This document shows, in pieces, positions 1 through 9,830 of a stretch of 64,000 nucleotides of DNA (the first letter of the stretch is position 1; each line of letters starts with the position of its first letter). Source of the DNA: Branchiostoma floridae (Eukaryota; Chordata; Leptocardii; Amphioxiformes; Branchiostomatidae). A program made the position numbers and the translations under genes. Under the pieces are notes generated by a model. The model had not been told where the DNA came from. It did no database searches and saw only the letters and a list, made by a program, of their open reading frames with translations. The stretch is taken from positions 4,454,901-4,518,900 of the forward strand of contig NC_049992.1 of NCBI RefSeq assembly GCF_000003815.2, in the 5' to 3' direction.

Positions 1-3000
1 AATGGTGGTGATCGCTATGTTGGCATGTTCCGTCTTAATAAAGTCAGCAACTCACTATATTGACAGTTCTGTCCAGTCCATCCTGTTTAGCATGTAAACT
101 TTCTAAACAGCAAAACTCTTTAGCTACATGTACCCCCTTTTATATATATTCTGTCCATTACAGTACACAGTGGACTTAACTATTCATTGCAGCTAGATGC
201 TACTTACATGTAATAAATAACTCACCTTGCTGACAGTTGTGTCCAGTCCATCCAGGTGAGCAGGTACATTTGTAGCCGCCATTGTTGTTCACACAGTGTC
301 CATGTTGGCATGGGTTCCTCGTACAATCATTAATGTCTGCATGAAGTGGATAAGATATATGATTTTTAGTTAAATCAATTTGAAACTCATTTAGCGGCTT
401 AATACTTGCCAATTAAGGATATTGGAATCAGGACATGGCAGAAGAAAAGCTATGGAAATAAAGACATACGTATGTACAGACTGAAGCAACATGGGGTGCA
501 CCTCTGAAATATTTCATACATATTGACTTATGCTAAGTTTTAATAATTTTTAAAAAAGTAAACATTGGAAAATACCTCACCTTGCTGACAGTTCTTTCCG
601 GTCCATCCAGGTGAGCAGGTACATTTGTAGCCGCCATCGTTGTTCACACAGTGTCCATGTTGGCATGGGTTCCTGGTACAATCATTAATGTCTGCATGAA
701 GTGCATAAAATATATGATTTTTAGTTAAATCAATTTGAAACTCACTTAGCGGCTTAATACTTGCCAATTAAGGATATTGGAATCAGGACATGGCAGAAGA
801 AAAGCTATGGAAATAAAGACATACGTACGTACAGACTGAAGCATTATGGGGTGCACCTCTGAAATATTTCATACAAATTGACTTATGCTAAGTTTTGATA
901 ATTTTGAATGTAAACATTGGAAAATGCCTCACCTTGCTGACAGTTCTGTCCTGTCCATCCAGATGAGCAGGTACATTTGTAGCCACCAGGATTGTTCACA
1001 CAGCGTCCATGTTGACATGGGTTCCTGACACACTCATTGAAGTCTGCGTGATATGGAAAAATATATAATTTGTAGTTGGACAAATTTAGAAAACTCACTT
1101 GTGGAATATGTCTGACATAAGAATCGACTTACAACATATGTTAAGCTTTGATAAAAGCATCGTCACTTTGTAAAATAACTCACCTTGCTGACAGTTCTGT
1201 CCAGTCCATCCAGGTGAGCAGGTACATTTGTAGCCACCATCTTGGTTCACACAGCGTCCATGTTGGCAGGGTTTCTTTCTACACTCGTCAATGTCTATTA
1301 TACGATGTCAAAACAGAGAGGAATGTGGTTAAATGGTATTTTTAGTTGAATTGAAAATGGGAACGTTATATCAGTATTACTAAATAAGCAACTTTTGAAA
1401 GACAATATTAACAGGGAAATTTCATACTTGGCCAGGTGGTAATAGTCTACGTAATTTTATGACATTGTAAATCTTTTCATATTCATTTTGATACACATCA
1501 CCTTCCTGGCAGGTCTGTCCAGTCCATTCAGGTAAGCAGGTACATTTGTGGCCGCCATCGTTGTTCACGCATTGCCCGTGTTGGCATGGGTTCTTGGTAC
1601 ACTCATTGATGTCTGTGTAAGGAATCAAATATTGTTCCATTTTGTTAACTCAGAATCAGTAGCATAATGTTAGAATGGAGATGCTTGACTTTATTTGGAT
1701 ACACATAAATGTGAAGGGATAAAACAGTCTAGAAAAATAGCTCACCTTGCTGACAGTTTTGTCCAGTCCATCCAGGTGAGCAGGTGCATTTGTATCCGCC
1801 ATTTTTGTTCACACAGCGTCCATGTTTGCATGGGGTCCTGGTACACTCATTGATGTCTGTTGTGAATTTGATTAAGTAAAAGAATGAACATCAACTTACC
1901 ATTGATCTAGCTTATTCTTAAACCAATAGCATAATCCAGTCAAATAGATGAATTGTATTGACAAATTTCCCCAGATACGCTGATCTACAGAGAAACATTG
2001 TACAATAAACATTGTCTTTTTACTTAAAGATTATCAGTTTAGATTAAGTACTGTAATAGTTTCAATGTTAAAATAGCTAGGGGAAAGTTCTATTGATAGT
2101 TCAGGTTTGCTATCAGTGTTGTGTCATGCAACATAACTAACCATTGTGGGAACGAACTTTAACCTATAAAGTCAACTCGCCTTGGCTACAGTTCTGTCCA
2201 GTCCATCCAGGGGAGCAAGCACATTTGTAGCCACCATCTTGGTTCACACAGCGTCCATGTTGGCATGGGTTCCTGGTACACTCATCTATGTCTGATAAAA
2301 GAAATATCTGTTGAAAATAATACGTTTTATCAAAGTAAATAAAGACTGAAATGAAAAATAAGAAAAATACTTCATGGAATGCAACGTAAATTGTAGCTAC
2401 AGAGATATGTAATTCATTCACCTTTCTGTTTCCTCAAATGTTAATTCCCTTAACCCATTATATGGAGACTTACAACTCACCTTTTCTACAGTTCTGTCCA
2501 GTCCATCCAGGTGAGCAGGTACATTTGTAGCCACCATCTTTGTTCACGCACTGTCCATGTTGGCATGGGTTCCTGGTGCACTCGTTGATGTCTGAAAACA
2601 ACAAGAGTCCTGGCCGTTATGTAATGAATCTTCTAAATTTCAAAAAAATCTTAAAGAAATAAGCTAAGACTAAAGCAATCAGAGTTGATTTGGAGAAGCA
2701 TTTATCTCAATGATGTCTCAAATGCAATTGACTATAATAAATAAATTATAAATTATTATAATTGAAAAAGAAATAGGAGGACCAAAAAAAACAGAAGAAA
2801 GCTCTGTCAAACAGTAAACAGATACTGGAACACTTTTCTATTGTGATTCCAATGTATTATGAACTGACACATGTAAAACCCGATGGAATCATAGCTAATA
2901 TATTCTGCGACCAACTACTCCACCCAATATCAGCTAAGCTACATGGGTTTGCCATGTATGTATCTCGATAAATTAAATCAAATCTAATTGCATTAAACTA

Positions 3001-6000
3001 CTCCAACCACAGAAACATAAGGTCCTGCCAGTCTGTTGTTTAATACAGTGACTAATTAACAAGAAACACATGAGAAACAATGGAGATTAAAGTATCCAAT
3101 TGGCGATAAGGAGACCTTTCGGATATGTATCATCTAGAGCATAAATTAGGGACTATCTTACTAGGGAAGATATTGGATACACACAGGCGATATCTCCTCT
3201 TCTGCAGGGTGTGTTCCTTCTGTGTTTCCCCTGAGTTTCAACTGTTGAACTGAGTTTTGGAAGGTAGGGTAATACATCACCAACCTTGTCGGCAGTGTTG
3301 TCCAGTCCATCCAGGTGAGCAGGTGCATTTGTAACCAGTGTCCTCACTCTCACAGGTCCCGTACTGGCAAGGCATCTTCTTACACTTGTCCATACCTGTG
3401 TTGAATGAACATCTCACAACATTTTACTTCAAAGTAATCTTCAAATCTGCACGATTGGCATTGATATCACTATACATGTACTGGTACCATAAAAGCTAGA
3501 GAATTTGCTTTGACTGTAATGATTTTGAGGCTTACTGCCTCTAAGTCAAGTCAATGAATTTTGACATGAAAGATGTTGACTGTACAGCAACCCAGTGTTT
3601 GTCAAAGAATAAAGAATTTGGGTAAGTTGGTGGATTATTTAGTCTCATATTGGGATTCACATATGCTTATAAGAATAAAAACTACGAAGTGGTGCGGACA
3701 GAAAACACCCAGCCAACAAGTAGTTAGTAATACAAAACCCCCATATCACTGACTCAGAGGTAATTTAGAAGCCGGAATTACCTACCTGTGGTTGTAAGAG
3801 TGATTAGAGTAGTCGGTGTGGACTCGATGCTGGCATGGCGATCAGTGGACGTCTGTTTCAGTTCCAATCCAGATGGGGTATGAGGCAAAGTCGAGTAGGC
3901 AACGGTTGAGCCGTTCTCCCGGTAGAAATGCGTCCACCACGGGGTGCTCAAGTTCACCAGATTATCCCACACCGCCATTTTGCCACGAGCCATTAAATCA
4001 TTGACATCCTGCAAATACATTGCCTGCAAAGGTAACATCGACTATCATAATTTCACCAGGTGCCATAATACCGCCACGTTAGTATAGAGGTCTTCCCAAA
4101 ATTGTCTTGAACACCGAATGTTAAATATCCTAAATGTAATACAATTCAGATATTTAGGTGTTCAAGACAATCTTGAGAAGGCCTCTATAACAACGTTTTT
4201 TGAGGTGGCGGTATAAAGGTACCTGGTGGAATTATGCGAATGTATGTTAAATCTATGCACACTGTACACCTTTTTCCTGACCAAGTTTTACAGTATTGTT
4301 TCACAGTGTTACGTATGGCTTATGGTAGGCACTTTCCTATACATGTACCTATCATGCATTTCAGGGTATCAAAAATATAATGTCTCACTAGCAATGTTAC
4401 ACTGATTAATTGTTGTTAAGCTTTTAAAAGGAATGTATTTCAGTGAACTATGGTATTTATTTATCAAAGATGCTATACACTGTAATCTGCTGGTCCATTT
4501 AAATTTCATGTGATATTTAAAAAAAGTCATTGACAAGCTACGAATCAATAAAGCTGAATCAGTGAGCATTAAAAAAGAAAGAAAAAGAGCAACTTCTACT
4601 TGGTTTTTGAACCAGGTCATTAACAGAATTATGTGATGACATTAGTATTGTGTGTGAGCGAAGAAAAAAAAGGGGCCACTCTAAACCTAATTCGAAAGAA
4701 GAGGAGAGGGAGAAAAAATAGGAAGAACATAACAGCAAAAACATGGAATTTGGGGAAACAATTGAAAGCTTACCTTACTTCCAGGTACAGACAGAAAATA
4801 AGTTGCAAGAATTGTGATGGAGATCGATGCTATCACCAAGATCCCGCAACCCAGAACAGTCAAGCAAGCGAGCTTGTAGCTAGCCTTCAGCCAATTCCAA
4901 AGGTCGGTTACTCGCCCTTATATATGAAAATATTATCGTAATGAATATCATAACCATACATTTTTTTCTCAACAATTGTAAATGATAAAAACTTGTACAA
5001 TAATTCTAGGAAATTTTAACCTACAAATCACAAGACTATACAGCCTAGATGGCACTACACACTGTTTAGATCCATACATGGACAGTAACTCGCCCTAAGG
5101 TATGAAAATATCATCAAATGTTTTAACCACACCTTTTTTCTCAACTATTATATAACATTTTAATCTATACATACGAGCGAGACGCGTGACTGGGGGTATA
5201 ATCATTTTTTAATGGTAAACAATAAAAATGACAGATGAATTTTCTCCACAGGAGAAGTAGTTACATACATTGGTAGTTATACAGTATATACATACAGTGA
5301 TAGTTTGTTTACGGTGTTTGTTTACAGAGTTCTTGTTTACAGAGTTCTTGTTACGGTTGTGGGTGGGCGGGGTTTCGCGTCCGCACGCGTTGAAGGGCGG
5401 TCCGGGAATGAGCCCCCGGATTGTCCCGCCTGCCTGTAGCTAATTAAGCTGACCCTGGTGGGTCCGTGTGTGGTCGGATCAACCTTCTTTGATCAAAACA
5501 TAAATAAACAAATTTATTATAACCTTTAATCTATACATACGAGCGAGACGCGTGACTGGGGGTATAATCATTTTTTAATGGTAAACAATAAAAATGACAG
5601 ATGAATTTTCTCCAAACCCCCAGTCAGAAGATGAATGAAAGAAAGATTACATGGAGTTAGCTAGGAGACGTGACTTAAGGAATTAGGAACAAAGGCCTGC
5701 GCTATCTATTAAATTAACAAGTCGTACTACGCTATTAAAGTGAGGGCATTTGCCATGGTGCGAACAGTCCATAGTCTGCCTTTTAGAGTCACTGTGGTGT
5801 AGCGCTGGTACGCGTTTGACTTCCAGTCTCCCTGGAGCTGGATCAGGGTCGCTGGTATACCACAGTCACTGGCCCACGTCGCACCGCCGCGACGGAGGCT
5901 GTGTCCGCTATATTGTGTCTTGTTGTAACCGCATAACTCTAGGAAGTGCCGTAGCAGAGTCACGAAAGTTTGATGCGCCAAGGGTACATTCCGCGGCCCC

Positions 6001-9000
6001 GTTTCCTGGGGCAGAACAAAGGCTGGTCCGTCTGGGTCTGCCGCGTGTGTCAGGGAGAACGCTTTCTCCAGCGCTGCTACGGGACACAGGGGGGAGCCAT
6101 TAACACGGGGAATCGGGATCTGGAGCGTCCTTTCCCGAAACTGAATTGTTTTGCTCCAACGAACGGTGATCACTGCGCCCCACGCGAAGAATCGGAAGTC
6201 TTTGCGGCAGAGTTGCTTGACAGGGTCGAAGCTGTTCGCTGTTTTCGGTAGAAGGTTCGACTTGCGGAAGAACGAGAAGAACCCTACCAAACACGTGGCC
6301 CAGAAAACCACGTGCTTGGGCTGAGTGAGGTCCGGCCGCGTGTGGATGGCGCGTAGAATGTCCGGAGTGATGGGGAGCTTCTGTGTGACGCAATCACCAT
6401 GGATACGGCGAATACCGCGCAGCGTGGTTTGTAGAAGCCAGTTGTTGTACAAGGGGTTGCCAAACCCTGCCTCCTGGTGCAGTACGCGGACAATGTTTAG
6501 GTAGTTGACGATGCTGCTGTACTTGAGTGTTCTCGCTAGAAATACCGCGTACCGGCACAGAGTTTTAGTTGTAGCTGGGACAGGTACATACTGATGATAC
6601 AAACAGAACCGCAGGTACGCCCGCCGCTGGGATTTGTACGTCGCCTTTGTTGATTCAGCATAGGTCCGTGAACGGTAGAAGCGGATGTCGGCGTCTAGGG
6701 ATGCTTCGCTATCCAAGATGCCTGTGGAGGCAAAATAGACAGAGTTTTAGTGGAAACATGTGGCAGGTCACACTCGACTCGTGTTACATCCTTATTCTGG
6801 TCGTGCCATTGCTGCAGTTCACATTTTGCCCGGGTGGCACACGTGGGATCGGTTAACCGTGACAGGGCGTCCGCGAGTGTGTTATCTGAGCCTTTCACAT
6901 GGTGCGCCGTCAAGACGAAGTTGTTTGTCGCTGAGTGCCAGAACAGTTCGCGAATGTGGGGCATGAACGCGGGTGATGGGGACGTGCCTTTATTGATAGC
7001 ACACACTGCACTGTCACTGTCCGCGAACACGTGCACCCGTTTGTTTGCCCACGTGGGTCCCCAGCGCCGCACCGCATGAAGAATTGAAAACAGTTCCTTT
7101 TCGTTGATGTGACACTCACGCAGGGAGGGGTCGTCTATCTCCATTGAAGAAGCCCGCTCCCCCGTCGGCACACGCATCTGTGTTGAGTTGCCCTGCGCTG
7201 ATGGGTTCGCTGTCCAGGAAGTAGGACACGCCATTGAAAGACTTCATGAAGGTTTCCCACCATTCTATGTCCGCTCGCGCTGCGTGTGACAACTTAGCCC
7301 TGTGGTTGGGCCTCCGCAATGTTTTAGATAAATCTATAAGCCGCCGCATAAACGTCCGTCCGCCCCGCACAACTCTCGCCGCCCAATTTAGTTTTCCCAG
7401 TAGGCTCAGGAGTTCCCGCTTCGACACGCTCTTCCGCCCGCAAGTTTCGCGTAGTAATGTCCGCAAGTCATCTAACTTGTCCGCAGGTAATGACAGAGTC
7501 CGCTCTACCGCATTGATTTCCACACCCAAGAACGTCAGTATCTGTGTAGGATAGGTGACCTTACGCCAGTTAATCTCAAAGCCCAGACGCACGAGCAGAT
7601 CGATCAGTGTCTGGAATGCTAGCAAGCACTCGTCGTATGTCGAGCCGATAATCAGGAAGTCATCAAGATAAACCACGATCGTGTGAAAACCGCGACGTTG
7701 CATCATACGTTTGACCGCTTGTGATAGCTTATCAAATATGGACGGGCTAAGTCTTGCTCCAAAAGGTAGACGTTTATCGAACAGATACGAGTACTCACTG
7801 TCACCGTTGAACCGCCACTTGAGTCCCGTCGCGCTGTGATTAGATGGGTGAATAGGCACTGATCTGTAGGCGCTCTTTAAGTCTATTTTGGCCATGTAGG
7901 AACCTTGTTGTAGCATTTTTACTGCGTCGTCTAGTGTCTGGTAGCTGAAGCGCTCCGCCTCGGCGTAGTCGTTCAGGGCGAAGCCTTCAGGTCTGCTGCA
8001 GTCATGGATCAGTCTTATATCGTCCGAACCCTTTTTCGGGAGGGCGCCGAGAGCACTGATTATGGCTGGTTTTGTTCGACTCAGTTCATAATTCCCTTTC
8101 CGCATCTCTTCCTTAAGTTGTGCTTCCACTTTACCGCGATGAGCTGGGTCTGTAGCAGATTTGTAGTTGTCGCACTCTACTTGGGTAATGTCGCTGGTTG
8201 CCGGTAGGATTTTGAAGCCATTTGACAGTCCGTCTAAGAGGAAATCTTGGTCCTTGTCGTTTCGCAGTTCTGTTTCCCATGTTGCCAGGTTTAATGGACT
8301 GTCCATGAGTTGCTATTTAGTGGTCTTCCTGGCGTGTTCGCACTGTGGGTGTGGCTCGCCGCAACCCGGTGTAATGCACACGTGGGCATATTGACATGTG
8401 CCTGCCGGTCGCCTGCATCCTCCAGGGTTCTGAAAGTTCAGGCAGATCTCCTGGCCGTCTGAAGTCTTCGCGCGGGATGTTGTGGTCTTGCGCTGCTGGG
8501 GCCTCGACGTGGGCACCATCCGGATCCGCAGAAAGCGGGAGTGTAGGTGCTCGGAATCCCTTCCCCAGCGAAAACCGTTACGGTTCTGTAGGATTCTGTA
8601 CTGGTTGTCGTACAACATGACAGACGGTACGTCGTACACCTCGAACAACTCGGACACTTTCACCGTGTATGCGAGGTAGTCCTCGATGTCCTGCTTGTTG
8701 GAGATTTTTCCGGCGCGGATAAGCGCGGCCATGATCTTAGCATTGGCAGCCGACCACGCGGGGATTTTGATCGACTCCAGCTTTGGGCGGGAGCGGCTGG
8801 TCCGCAGTATGATGGACGTCTGACCGTCGCGTGCAATCTCGTGGTCGTTCTCAGGCTGGGTAAAGGAGTCCACGAACTCCGGTATAAGTAGGGGTTTCTC
8901 ACCTTGCTTTGGGGCGCTGTTGTGCAGGTAAAACGACGCCTGGTCGTCACCGGTCTGCTGAGCTGCCGCTGCGCCGTCCGTCAGGAGACCGTCGATTCCT

Positions 9001-9779
9001 TCCACCTGGGACAGGAGGTCGGACAGCTCCTTGTCCGCTTTCAGGTCATCCAGGGTGACTGTCGCCTTGGTCTTGGCGGGCTTCGCTGCCCCGGCCGCCG
9101 CTTGCAGTTTAGTGGTTGCCCTGCATAGCAGGGCGTACTGGCCAACAGAGAGATCCAGTATTTGCAGCATGTCGGTAGTAACACACAGAAGGGCTTCTTT
9201 CTCCGCAAGTTCGGCCTTGGCCAAGGCCTTCACCGTAGCTGGGGTCAGCTTCGCTGCCTGGGACCATTCTGCAAAATCGAACTCGGCCATCGCGCTTGGA
9301 GAGAGAAGAGGTTTCGCGTCCGCACGCGTTGAAGGGCGGTCCGGGAATGAGCCCCCGGATTGTCCCGCCTGCCTGTAGCTAATTAAGCTGACCCTGGTGG
9401 GTCCGTGTGTGGTCGGATCAACCTTCTTTGATCAAAACATAAATAAACAAATTTATTATAACCGTACAATACTGACAACATGTACAATAATTCTAGGAAA
9501 TGTTTATCTACAAATCACCAGACTATATATATATATAGCCTAGGATGACACTATATACTGTTTAGATCCATGGATGGTCAGTTACTCAGACATTAACCAG
9601 TAAGTAAGATATGGAAATGTTATCAAATCTTTAAACCATACTTTCTTTTCTCAACAAATCTAAATGATACCAACATGTGCAATGATGACAACTTGTAACA
9701 ATAATTCTACAGGAACTGTTAAATTCTACAAATCACAAACCTAAGATGCCAGTACCGGTATATATCCTGAATGTACCGT

Positions 9780-9830
<51 letters not shown>

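Larger units (their letters stand above)
5159..9463 (-). mobile_element. DIRS/Ngaro-type tyrosine-recombinase retrotransposon with split direct repeats
   Basis: Read on the minus strand the order is A1 (9463-9310), gag-like ORF, reverse transcriptase-RNase H, tyrosine recombinase, B1 (5614-5525), A2 (5524-5371), a 122-bp unique piece, and B2 (5248-5159). A1 and A2 are 154-bp near-identical direct repeats, and B1 and B2 are 90-bp near-identical direct repeats. B1 abuts A2, as expected for the circle-junction copy of PAT/Ngaro-like elements. No methyltransferase-like ORF is present. The element is 4305 bp and sits in the intron between the cytoplasmic and membrane exons of gene A, in the same orientation as the gene. 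One frameshift (RT to RNase H) suggests this copy is no longer autonomous, although both flanking ORFs are otherwise open. Confidence 0.85.

Noticed and set aside
226-3395. Regular spacing of the EGF exons as a CRISPR-like array
   Set aside because: The repeats are splice-bounded EGF coding exons in a eukaryotic gene, with no short repeat/spacer structure.
5750-9378. Plus-strand frames opposite the DIRS/Ngaro ORFs
   Set aside because: They are antisense shadows of GC-rich coding sequence with no domain of their own.
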